Shown: in pieces, positions 1 through 6,319 of the stretch
Layout of the letters: each line of letters opens with the position of its first letter
How positions within the stretch are numbered: position 1 is the first letter of the stretch
NCBI RefSeq assembly: GCF_035762905.1
Contig: NZ_DASUCC010000003.1
Location: 1-7,808, forward strand
From: DASYTH01 sp035762905
GTDB taxonomy: Bacteria > Actinomycetota > Actinomycetes > Mycobacteriales > Pseudonocardiaceae
Reading direction: 5' to 3'
DNA: 7,808 nucleotides
Notes under the pieces: generated by a model
Seen by the model: the letters and a program-made list of their open reading frames with translations, nothing else
Database searches by the model: none
Told to the model about the DNA's origin: nothing
Program-made: the position numbers and the translations under genes

Positions 1-97
1 GGAAACGCCCGGTCCCATCCCGAACCCGGAAGCTAAGCCCTCCAGCGCCGATGGTACTGCACCCGACAGGATGTGGGAGAGTAGGACACCGCCGGAC
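1..97 (+). rRNA. rrf: 5S ribosomal RNA, 3' part (5' end outside window)
   Basis: The window opens inside a 5S rRNA gene. The conserved loop B/C core (CCCGAACCCGGAAGCTAAG), the segment GCGCCGATGGTACTGC and the loop E/helix IV region GTGGGAGAGTAGGACACCGC are all present in order, as in actinobacterial 5S rRNA. About the first 20 bases, including the 5' strand of the closing helix, lie outside the window. The 3' end is placed at about 97, after the CCGCCGGAC strand that closes helix I, and is uncertain by a few bases. By the usual bacterial order, 16S and 23S genes should lie just to the left. Confidence 0.96.
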
Positions 98-109
98 ACA
101 ACACCCGAA

Positions 110-145
110 CAGGGCCCCCACCACGGGGGCCCTGCTCGCATTTTC
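110..145 (+). terminator. Intrinsic terminator of the rRNA operon
   Basis: A perfect 10-bp stem pairs 110-119 (CAGGGCCCCC) with 125-134 (GGGGGCCCTG) around a 5-base loop (ACCAC). A short T tract (TTTT at 141-144) follows six bases later. It starts 13 bases after the 5S 3' end, the expected place for the end of an rrn transcript. The T tract is short and offset, as is common in high-GC actinomycetes. Confidence 0.9.
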
Positions 146-193
146 AGACCATTTCACAGGCCCATGGCATTCGATTCCGCCGGCTGCCCGGGC

Positions 194-207
194 TAACCTC
201 GAAATCG
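194..207 (+). promoter_or_regulatory. Candidate -10 element and leaderless start for the amidotransferase
   Basis: TAACCT at 194-199 fits the actinobacterial TANNNT -10 pattern and sits seven bases before the GTG at 207. Transcription would therefore begin at or next to the start codon. No Shine-Dalgarno sequence precedes this GTG, which fits a leaderless mRNA. A weak -35-like TTCGAT lies at 170-175 with an 18-bp spacer. Seen: motif and spacing. Inferred: promoter use. Confidence 0.5.
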
Positions 208-959
208 TGGCGACCCGACTTCTCCTGATCCAACCGGACGAGCTGGACCCGCCCGGCCCGCTGGCCGGCTGGCTGCTCGAAACCGGCGCCGAGCTGGAGG
301 TCGTTCGGCCGGCCGAGACGCCGATGCCGGACGGGACCGCCGGTTACCAGGGCATCGTGTGCCTCGGCGGGGCGATGGGTGCGGGCGACGATCTCGACCA
401 TCCGTGGCTCGCCGACGTGCGCCGGCTGCTGGCTCGCGCGGTCACCGCGCGACTGCCGGTGCTGGCCATCTGCCTCGGCGCGCAGCTACTGGCCGCGGCG
501 GTCGGCGGCCGGGTCGCGATCGGCGAGGCCGGACCGGAGGTCGGTCCCGGCCTGGTCGCCAAGCGCGACGCCGCCTGGCGCGACCCGCTGTTCGCCGACC
601 TGCCGTTCATGCCGGACGTGCTGCAGTTCCACGCCGACGCGGTGGTCACGCTGCCACCCGGCACCGAGCTGCTGGCCGCCGGGACGCGCTACCCGAACCA
701 GGCGTTCCGGGTCGGGCCGAGCGCCTACGGGATCCAGTTCCACATCGAGACCACCCCCGAGCTGGTGCTGGAGTGGGCCCGGACCAACCCGGACGCCGCG
801 GCCACCGCACGGGACGGGGACCTGACGCGGGAGCGCCTCACCGCCCTGCACCGCGACCTCGAGGAGACCTGGCGGCCGTTCGTCACCCGGTTCGTCCAGC
901 TGGCCGCCGGCAAGCTCGAGCCGGCGACCCCGGCCCGCCCGGGCCTGCCGCTCGCCTAG
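207..959 (+). CDS. Class I (triad) glutamine amidotransferase, stand-alone GATase1 domain protein
   Basis: A 250-residue protein made of one GATase1 domain, of the kind labelled GMP synthase-like or type 1 glutamine amidotransferase. Such domains release ammonia from glutamine, or hydrolyse gamma-glutamyl bonds, in the cytoplasm. The catalytic triad is visible: Cys89 in the nucleophile elbow AICLGAQLLA, and His179 with Glu181 in GIQFHIE. An oxyanion-type glycine loop (CLGGAMGAGDD) precedes the elbow. No synthase domain is fused and no partner gene is adjacent, so the acceptor is unknown. The GTG at 207 (MATRLLLIQ) is chosen because the domain begins at once and a -10 box lies seven bases upstream. 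The open frame continues back to 51, but that part runs through the 5S gene and terminator. The stop overlaps the stop of the Lrp gene. Family confident, function not. Confidence 0.88.
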   Translation: MATRLLLIQPDELDPPGPLAGWLLETGAELEVVRPAETPMPDGTAGYQGIVCLGGAMGAGDDLDHPWLADVRRLLARAVTARLPVLAICLGAQLLAAAVGGRVAIGEAGPEVGPGLVAKRDAAWRDPLFADLPFMPDVLQFHADAVVTLPPGTELLAAGTRYPNQAFRVGPSAYGIQFHIETTPELVLEWARTNPDAAATARDGDLTRERLTALHRDLEETWRPFVTRFVQLAAGKLEPATPARPGLPLA

Positions 960-1420
960 CGCTCGGACACGGGCAGCGGGCGCAACGGCACCGGGGTGGA
1001 CACCACGATGGACGTGGTGGTCTGGCCGTAGAGCAGGAACCGGTCCAGGATCTCCTCCAACTCGCCGATCGACGGCCCGTGGATCCGCAGCAGAAAGCAG
1101 TCCTCGCCGGTGATCCGGAGACACTCGACCACCTGCGGGGTGCTCCGGGCCGCCTCGGCGATCTTCGGCAGCTGACCCGGGCCCGGCCGGATCCGGACGA
1201 TCGCGGTCACCGGCATGCCGAGCGCGGCCGGGTCGATCTCCATCCGGAACCCGGCGATCACGCCGAGCCGCTCCAGCCGCTGCACCCGCTCGGTCACCGC
1301 CGGCGCGGACATGCCCACCCGCCGGGCCAACTCCGACATCGCGAGTCGTGGATTGTCGTGCAGCTCGGTGAGCAGCCGGACGTTGACTTCGTCGAGCACT
1401 GACCTTTGTTCCGTAGGCAA
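956..1420 (-). CDS. Lrp/AsnC family transcriptional regulator
   Basis: A 154-residue protein of typical Lrp/AsnC length. Residues 9-58 form the N-terminal winged helix-turn-helix (LDEVNVRLLTELHDNPR, then SELARRVGMSAPAVTERVQRLERLGVI). Residues about 62-147 form the RAM ligand-binding and oligomerisation domain, including the family segment ITGEDCFLLRI. Family members sense amino acids and bind DNA as octamers or dimers. The TTG at 1420 is chosen because GAGGAG (1427-1432) lies exactly six bases upstream. A GTG seven codons downstream (1399) is the alternative and has a poorer ribosome site. The open frame extends much further upstream, but that is the antisense of the exporter gene. It is divergent from the RhtA-like exporter, the usual position for a local regulator of an amino-acid exporter. 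Ligand and targets are not deducible. Confidence 0.92.
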   Translation of the reverse strand: MPTEQRSVLDEVNVRLLTELHDNPRLAMSELARRVGMSAPAVTERVQRLERLGVIAGFRMEIDPAALGMPVTAIVRIRPGPGQLPKIAEAARSTPQVVECLRITGEDCFLLRIHGPSIGELEEILDRFLLYGQTTTSIVVSTPVPLRPLPVSER

Positions 1421-1426
1421 ATCGTG

Positions 1427-1432
1427 CTCCTC
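1427..1432 (-). promoter_or_regulatory. Ribosome binding site deciding the TTG start of the Lrp gene
   Basis: On the minus strand GAGGAG lies six bases before TTG (1420-1418). This is the best-placed Shine-Dalgarno in the 63-bp intergenic region. It favours the TTG over the internal GTG at 1399, whose upstream AAAGG is only three bases away. Confidence 0.7.
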
Positions 1433-1469
1433 ACCTTCAACTACCCATTCCGTTGCTGCGGGCCTGCTT

Positions 1470-1482
1470 GGAAGATACCTCC
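1470..1482. promoter_or_regulatory. Candidate operator: quasi-palindrome in the Lrp/exporter divergent region
   Basis: GGAAG-ATA-CCTCC is a 13-base imperfect inverted repeat (four of five arm positions match) with an AT-rich centre. It lies directly before the exporter ATG, between the two divergent starts. Lrp-family sites are often short degenerate palindromes with AT centres, so this is a plausible autoregulatory operator. The same bases (GGAAGA) may instead simply serve as the exporter's weak ribosome site. Only one copy is evident. Confidence 0.25.
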
Positions 1483-1483
1483 C

Positions 1484-2389
1484 ATGCGAATGATCGACCG
1501 AGTGCCGCCGCCGGCCTACTTCGCCGTCAGCGCGGTGTTCCACTACCTCGGCCCGGCGTTCGCCGTCCTGCTGTTCGCCCACGTGCCCGTGCCCGGGGTG
1601 GCCTGGCTGCGAATCGCCGGCGCCGCGCTGGTGTTCGCGATCTGGTGCCGGCCCTGGCGGCTGATGTCCGGGCTCGACCGGCCGCAACTGGGGGTGCTGG
1701 TCGCCCTCGGCGCCGTGCTCGCCGCCATGAACACGGTGTTCTACCTGGCCATAGCTCGGCTGCCGCTGGCGACGGTCGGCGCGATCGAGTTCCTCGGCGT
1801 GATCATGCTGGCGGCGGTCGGGATCCGCGGCCGGCGCAACGCCGTCGCCCTGGTCCTGGCCGTGGCCGGCGTGGTCGCGCTGACCGACGTCCGGATCGTC
1901 GCCGAGCCGCTCGGCATCGCGCTCGCCTTCGCCAACTGCGCCCTTTTCGTGCTGTACGTGGTGCTCGGCCACCGGATCGCCGGCGCCGGGCGGCAGGGCG
2001 TCGACCGGCTGGCCGCGGCCATGCTGATCGCCGCGGTCGTCGCGGTGCCGGTGGGCATCGGGCCGGCCGCGGCGGCGTTCACCCACCCGGGCTGGCTGCT
2101 CGCCGGCATCGGGGTGGGCATCTGCTCGTCGGTGATCCCGTACGTGACCGACCAACTTGCCATGGCCCGGCTGCCACGGGCTACCTTCGCCCTCATGCTG
2201 AGCATCCTGCCGGCGACCGCGACGGTCATCGGGATGCTCGTGCTGGCACAGCTTCCGACACCGCAGGAACTCACCGGGCTGGCGCTGGTCATCGCCGGTG
2301 TCGCGATCCACCAACAGGAGGAGAACCCATGCAGTACACCCGGCTCGGCGCGTCGGGCCTCAAGGTCTCGCGGATCTGTCTCGGCATGA
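1484..2389 (+). CDS. EamA/DMT-superfamily exporter, RhtA-like
   Basis: A 301-residue inner-membrane protein with two EamA repeats and about ten hydrophobic segments. It follows E. coli RhtA (threonine/homoserine exporter) closely in pattern: PGVAWLRIAGAALVF...RPWRL (37-60), AMNTVFYLAIARLPL (81-95), AIEFLG (100-105), SSVIPYVTDQLAMARLPRAT (215-234). Likely role: proton-coupled efflux of an amino acid or similar small metabolite. Two acidic positions of RhtA's second repeat are replaced, by Leu in SILPAT (about 242) and Gln in LAQLPTP (256); the first-repeat Glu102 is kept. The ATG at 1484 follows GGAAGA by eight bases; a second ATG at 1490 is possible. The last ~19 residues (from about 283) are hydrophilic, Ser/Arg-rich and read in the +1 frame of the following reductase, so they are probably not functional. 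Divergent from the Lrp gene. Substrate inferred only. Confidence 0.88.
   Translation: MRMIDRVPPPAYFAVSAVFHYLGPAFAVLLFAHVPVPGVAWLRIAGAALVFAIWCRPWRLMSGLDRPQLGVLVALGAVLAAMNTVFYLAIARLPLATVGAIEFLGVIMLAAVGIRGRRNAVALVLAVAGVVALTDVRIVAEPLGIALAFANCALFVLYVVLGHRIAGAGRQGVDRLAAAMLIAAVVAVPVGIGPAAAAFTHPGWLLAGIGVGICSSVIPYVTDQLAMARLPRATFALMLSILPATATVIGMLVLAQLPTPQELTGLALVIAGVAIHQQEENPCSTPGSARRASRSRGSVSA
2316..2323 (+). promoter_or_regulatory. Strong ribosome binding site for the reductase, inside the exporter gene
   Basis: AGGAGGAG lies five bases before ATG 2329, the best Shine-Dalgarno in the window. It sits wholly inside the exporter coding frame, where it encodes the QEE stretch. This fixes the reductase start and suggests that the two genes share one message. 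Confidence 0.85.
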
Positions 2390-3309
2390 TGAGCTTCGGC
2401 GATCCGCAGTCCCGTGCCTGGGCGCTGGACGAGGCCGCCGCCGAGCCGATCGTGCGGCACGCCGTCGAATCCGGCATCACCTTCTTCGACACCGCCGACG
2501 GCTACTCGGCCGGGGCCAGCGAGACGGTGACCGGCCGGTTGCTCGGCAAGCTGTTCGCGCACCGGGACGACTACGTGCTCGCCACCAAGGTCTTCCTGCC
2601 CATGGGATCCGGCCCCAACGACGGCGGCCTGTCCCGCAAGCACATCATGGCCGGCATCGACGCCTCGCTCGGCCGGCTGGGCACCGACTACGTGGACCTG
2701 TACCAGATCCACCGGTTCGACCCGGAGACCCCGATCGAGGAGACCATGGCCGCGCTGCACGACGTGGTGCGCGCCGGCAAGGTCCGCTACATCGGCGCGT
2801 CCAGCATGTGGGCCTGGCAGTTCGCCGCCATGCAGCACGCGGCCGAGCGCAACGGCTGGACCCGGTTCGTGGCCATGCAGAACCACTACAACCTGGTGTA
2901 CCGCGAGGAGGAACGGGAGATGCTCCCGCTCTGCGTCCACCAGGGCGTCGGGGTGATCCCGTGGAGCCCGCTGGCGCGCGGGCTGCTCGCCGGCACCCGG
3001 GACCGGGGCGGCGTCAAGCACACCCTGCGGGCCAACAACGACGCCTTCGGCGACTCGCTGTACACCGAGGACGACTTCGACGTGGTGGACGCGGTCCGCG
3101 CGGTGGCGGCCGCACGCGGGATGCCGCCGGCGCGGGTCGCGTTGGCCTGGCTGCTCGGCCGCCCCGCGGTGGCCGCGCCGATCATCGGCGCGACCAGGCT
3201 CGACCACATCACCGACGCGGTTGCCGCGGTGGACATCGCGCTGACCGCCGAGGAAGTGGACCGCCTCGAGGAGCCCTACCGGCCGCACCGGATTGTCGGC
3301 CACACCTGA
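2329..3309 (+). CDS. Aldo/keto reductase, YajO-like
   Basis: A 326-residue, full-length soluble TIM-barrel aldo/keto reductase, expected to reduce carbonyls with NADPH. The catalytic tetrad is complete: Asp54 and Tyr59 in FFDTADGYSAG, Lys87 in ATKVF, His128 in YQIHRFD. The cofactor-binding end of the barrel is seen in WSPLARGLLAG and AAPIIGATRLDHI. The sequence tracks E. coli YajO across its length: MQY start, IEETMAALHDVVRAGK, RYIGASSMWAWQFA, HYNLVYREEEREMLPLC and the end VDRLEEPYRPHRIVG. YajO has been linked to 1-deoxyxylulose 5-phosphate formation and general aldehyde reduction, but a physiological substrate cannot be assigned here. It starts inside the exporter gene (61-bp overlap) behind a strong ribosome site, so co-expression with the exporter is likely. 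It ends 21 bp before glnE, with no terminator seen between. Confidence 0.93.
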   Translation: MQYTRLGASGLKVSRICLGMMSFGDPQSRAWALDEAAAEPIVRHAVESGITFFDTADGYSAGASETVTGRLLGKLFAHRDDYVLATKVFLPMGSGPNDGGLSRKHIMAGIDASLGRLGTDYVDLYQIHRFDPETPIEETMAALHDVVRAGKVRYIGASSMWAWQFAAMQHAAERNGWTRFVAMQNHYNLVYREEEREMLPLCVHQGVGVIPWSPLARGLLAGTRDRGGVKHTLRANNDAFGDSLYTEDDFDVVDAVRAVAAARGMPPARVALAWLLGRPAVAAPIIGATRLDHITDAVAAVDIALTAEEVDRLEEPYRPHRIVGHT

Positions 3310-3319
3310 TCCGGCGGGT

Positions 3320-3331
3320 TACCGTGTGGCG
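3320..3331 (+). promoter_or_regulatory. Candidate -10 element and leaderless start for glnE
   Basis: TACCGT (3320-3325) fits TANNNT and lies five bases before the GTG at 3331. No Shine-Dalgarno sequence precedes that GTG. No -35 box sits at normal spacing; TTGTCG at 3293-3298 would leave a 21-bp spacer. A leaderless transcript is possible, but read-through from the reductase is equally so. Confidence 0.3.
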
Positions 3332-6288
3332 TGGTTGATCGCGCCCGGTCCGTCCCGTCCGCCGCCCGGTTCGGCCTGACCGACGACCGGGCCGAGGCGG
3401 CGCTGCGGGACGCCGGCTGGTGGGGCGACGCCGGGCCGGTGCCCGACCGCGAGGGCGTGCTCGCCGCGCTGTCCCGTACGCCCGACCCGGACCTGGCACT
3501 GCGCGAGCTGTCCCGGCTGCGCGAGGCCGATCCGGCCGGGTGGGCCGAGTTGGACACCGCGCTCGCCGCCGATCCGGCGCTGCGCGGCCGGCTGCTGGCC
3601 GTGTTCGGTTCGTCCAGCGCACTGGCCGACTTCGTGATCGCCCGGCCGGGAGAGTGGCGGCGCCTGGTCACCGACCGCACCGTCCACCCGGACGGCTTCG
3701 CCGAGGTACTGCGCGCCGCGGCGACCGGAGCCGGCAACGGTGTGCTGGCGTTGCGCGCCGCCTACCGCGGGCTGCTGCTCGAGGTGGCCGCCGAAGATCT
3801 CGGTCACCTGGTCGAGCCGGACCTGCCGCGCCCGGGATTCGAGGAGGTCGCCGGCCGGCTGACCGTCCTCGCCGAGGCCGCGCTGGCCGCCGCGCTCGCG
3901 CGGGCCTGGGCCGACGCCGGCGCGGACCCGGACGCCGCGCAGCTCACGGTGATCGCGATGGGCAAGTGCGGCGGCCGGGAGCTGAACTACGTCAGCGACG
4001 TGGACGTGGTGTTCGTCGCCGAGGGAGATCTCGGGCTGGCCAGCCGGGTGGCCACCACGATGATGCGGGTGGCCGGGCAGGCGTGTTTCGAGGTGGACGC
4101 CGCGCTGCGACCGGAGGGCAAGGCCGGCGCGCTGGTGCGCACCCTGGACGGGCACGCCGCCTACTACCGGCGGTGGGCCCGGACCTGGGAGTTCCAGGCG
4201 CTGCTCAAGGCCCGGCCGGTGGCCGGGGACACCGCGCTCGGCGAGCGCTATCTGGAGGTGGTCCGGCCGCTGGTGTGGTCGGCAGCCGAACGGGAGAACT
4301 TCGTCGCCGACGTCCGGGAGATGCGCCGCCGGGTGGAGGAGCACGTGCCGCCCGGGCTGGCCGGCCGGGAGCTGAAGCTGGGTCGCGGCGGGCTGCGTGA
4401 CGTCGAGTTCGCCGTGCAGTTGCTGCAGTTGGTGCACGGGCGGGGCGACGAGGGGTTGCGCCTCGGGTCCACTGTGGACGCACTGGCCGCGCTCGGCGAG
4501 GGCGGGTACGTGGGCCGCGCGGACGCCGTCGAGCTGGCCGAGTCCTACCGGTTCCTGCGGATCCTCGAGCACCGGCTGCAACTCCAGCGGCTGCGCCGCA
4601 CCCACCTGTTCCCGGAGGAGCGGGATGGCGCCATGCTGCGCTGGCTGGCCCGGGCGGCGGGGATCGGGCCGGATGGCAGCCGGGGTGAGGGCGACGTGTT
4701 GGCCGCCGAGTTCCGCGGGCACCTCAACCGGATCCGGCGGTTGCACGAGAAGCTGTTCTACCGGCCGCTGCTCGAGGCGGTGGCCCGGGTGCCGACCGAG
4801 GGGCTGCGGCTGACCACAAAGGATGCGCAGGCCAGGTTGGCGGCGCTGGGCTTCGCCGCGCCGGACGGGGCGCTGCACCACATCGGCGCGCTGACCAGCG
4901 GCGTGTCCCGGCGGGCGGCGATCCAGACCGCGCTGCTGCCGGTGATTCTGGACCTGCTCGCCGACACGCCCGACCCGGACGGTGGCCTGCTCGCCTACCG
5001 CCGCGTGTCCGAGGCGCTCACCTCGGTGGAGTGGTACCTGCGGGTGCTGCGCGACGAGGCCGCCGTGGTGGAGCGGCTGGCCCGGATGCTGGGCACGGCG
5101 AAGCTGATCCCGGACCTGATCATCCGCGCGCCCGAGGTGCTGCGGCTGCTCGGTGATCCGGAGGCGCTGGCCGGCCGGGACCCGGACGAGGTGGCCCGGT
5201 CGCTGCGCAGCGCCGTGAACCGGCAGGGCTACCTGGGCAATGCGGTGGCAGCGGCGCGGTCGCTGCGCCGGCATGAGCTTCTCCGGGTGGCGTCGGCGGA
5301 TCTGTTGGGCTTCCTGGAGGTGCGCGCCGTATGCACCGCGCTGTCCACGGTGTGGTGTGCGGTGCTCCAGGCGGTGCTGGCCGCCGTCTACCGGGCCGAG
5401 TCGGTGGCGGCGGGCGGCCGGCAGGCGACCATCGCGGTGATCGCCATGGGCCGGCTCGGCGGCGCCGAGCTTGGCTATGGCTCGGACGCCGACGTGCTGT
5501 TCGTCTGCGAACCGGTGCCCGGCGTGACCGACGCGGCCGCGGTGGCGTTCGCCTCGCGGGTGGCGCAGAGCGTGCGCCGGCAGCTCAGCTCGCCGAGCCA
5601 GGACCCACCGCTGCACGTGGACGTTGACCTGCGGCCGGAGGGCAAGAACGGGTCGCTGGTGCGCACCCTCGAGTCCTACCGCGCCTATTACGCCCAGTGG
5701 GGCGAGGTGTGGGAGGCGCAGGCGCTGCTGCGGGCCCGGCCGGTGGCCGGGGACGAGGAGTTGGGCGCCCGGTTCATCGCCGCGATCGACCCGGTGCGCT
5801 ATCCCGAAGGCGGGCTGGATTCCGCCCGCACCAGGGAGATCCGGCGGATCAAGGCCAGGGTGGACAACGAGCGGCTGCCGCGCGGGGCCGACCCGACCAC
5901 GCACACCAAACTGGGCCGGGGTGGGCTGGCCGATGTCGAGTGGACGCTGCAGCTGCTGCAGCTCCAGCACGCGCACCGGGTTCCCGAGCTGCGCACGACG
6001 TCCACTGTGGAGGGTCTGCGGGCCGCGGTGGGTGCCGGGCTGGTCAGCGCCGAGGACGCGACCGCGCTGTGCGAGGCGTGGTTGCTGGCCACCAAGGTCC
6101 GCAACGCCGCGACCCTGGTGCGGGGCAAGCAGACCGACCAGATCCCGACGTCCGGACGCGAGCTGGCCGCGGTGGCGAGCGTGCTCGGCCATCCGCTGGA
6201 CTCCGACTCCGGCCAGTTCCTGGACTCCTACCGGCGGACCATGCGGCGGGCCCGCACCGTGGTGGAGCGGCTCTTCTACCAGGATTGA
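3331..6288 (+). CDS. glnE: Bifunctional glutamine synthetase adenylyltransferase / adenylyl-removing enzyme
   Basis: A 985-residue cytoplasmic enzyme, typical in length for actinobacteria. It attaches AMP to a tyrosine of glutamine synthetase and removes it by phosphorolysis, tuning ammonium assimilation. Two homologous halves are visible. The N-terminal adenylyl-removing half has VIAMGKCGGREL with Asp223/Asp225 (SDVDVVF), the third metal aspartate Asp256 (FEVDAALRPEGK) and GRGGLRDVEF (351-360). The C-terminal adenylyltransferase half has VIAMGRLGGAELGYGSD with Asp719/Asp721, Asp764 (HVDVDLRPEGK) and GRGGLADVEW (862-871). By family knowledge a central helical region links the halves and PII controls activity. 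GTG 3331 is chosen because RARSVPSAARFGLTDDRAEAAL resembles GlnE N-termini; it lacks a Shine-Dalgarno. It is convergent with glnA, its substrate gene. All key acidic residues are present, so both activities should be functional. Confidence 0.97.
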   Translation: MVDRARSVPSAARFGLTDDRAEAALRDAGWWGDAGPVPDREGVLAALSRTPDPDLALRELSRLREADPAGWAELDTALAADPALRGRLLAVFGSSSALADFVIARPGEWRRLVTDRTVHPDGFAEVLRAAATGAGNGVLALRAAYRGLLLEVAAEDLGHLVEPDLPRPGFEEVAGRLTVLAEAALAAALARAWADAGADPDAAQLTVIAMGKCGGRELNYVSDVDVVFVAEGDLGLASRVATTMMRVAGQACFEVDAALRPEGKAGALVRTLDGHAAYYRRWARTWEFQALLKARPVAGDTALGERYLEVVRPLVWSAAERENFVADVREMRRRVEEHVPPGLAGRELKLGRGGLRDVEFAVQLLQLVHGRGDEGLRLGSTVDALAALGEGGYVGRADAVELAESYRFLRILEHRLQLQRLRRTHLFPEERDGAMLRWLARAAGIGPDGSRGEGDVLAAEFRGHLNRIRRLHEKLFYRPLLEAVARVPTEGLRLTTKDAQARLAALGFAAPDGALHHIGALTSGVSRRAAIQTALLPVILDLLADTPDPDGGLLAYRRVSEALTSVEWYLRVLRDEAAVVERLARMLGTAKLIPDLIIRAPEVLRLLGDPEALAGRDPDEVARSLRSAVNRQGYLGNAVAAARSLRRHELLRVASADLLGFLEVRAVCTALSTVWCAVLQAVLAAVYRAESVAAGGRQATIAVIAMGRLGGAELGYGSDADVLFVCEPVPGVTDAAAVAFASRVAQSVRRQLSSPSQDPPLHVDVDLRPEGKNGSLVRTLESYRAYYAQWGEVWEAQALLRARPVAGDEELGARFIAAIDPVRYPEGGLDSARTREIRRIKARVDNERLPRGADPTTHTKLGRGGLADVEWTLQLLQLQHAHRVPELRTTSTVEGLRAAVGAGLVSAEDATALCEAWLLATKVRNAATLVRGKQTDQIPTSGRELAAVASVLGHPLDSDSGQFLDSYRRTMRRARTVVERLFYQD
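4195..4230 (+). repeat. Direct repeat within glnE, copy 1 (adenylyl-removing half)
   Basis: These 36 bases match 5719-5754 with three mismatches, and the last 22 bases (4209-4230) are identical. The copies are 1524 bp apart (508 codons, in phase) and encode QALLKARPVAGD here. They mark equivalent positions in the two homologous GlnE halves. Confidence 0.85.
5719..5754 (+). repeat. Direct repeat within glnE, copy 2 (adenylyltransferase half)
   Basis: Partner of 4195-4230; encodes QALLRARPVAGD. The 22-base identical core is 5733-5754. The protein-level similarity comes from the ancient domain duplication. The exact DNA identity is helped by strong GC3 codon bias or local gene conversion. Confidence 0.85.
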
Positions 6289-6319
6289 TCCGGTGCTGTC
6301 CGACTCGGAGTAGCGCGTG

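Noticed and set aside
51..206. N-terminal extension of the amidotransferase from ATG 51
   Set aside because: It would translate the end of the 5S rRNA and the rrn terminator. The conserved domain starts at GTG 207, where a -10 motif is placed.
1421..2314. Upstream 298-codon extension of the Lrp open frame
   Set aside because: It is antisense to the exporter and reads as His/Asp/Gly/Gln-rich filler. The Lrp protein has a clean ribosome site and normal length from 1420.
1741..3303. A 520-codon minus-strand open frame across the exporter and reductase
   Set aside because: Low-complexity shadow of two well-supported plus-strand genes, with no recognisable domain.
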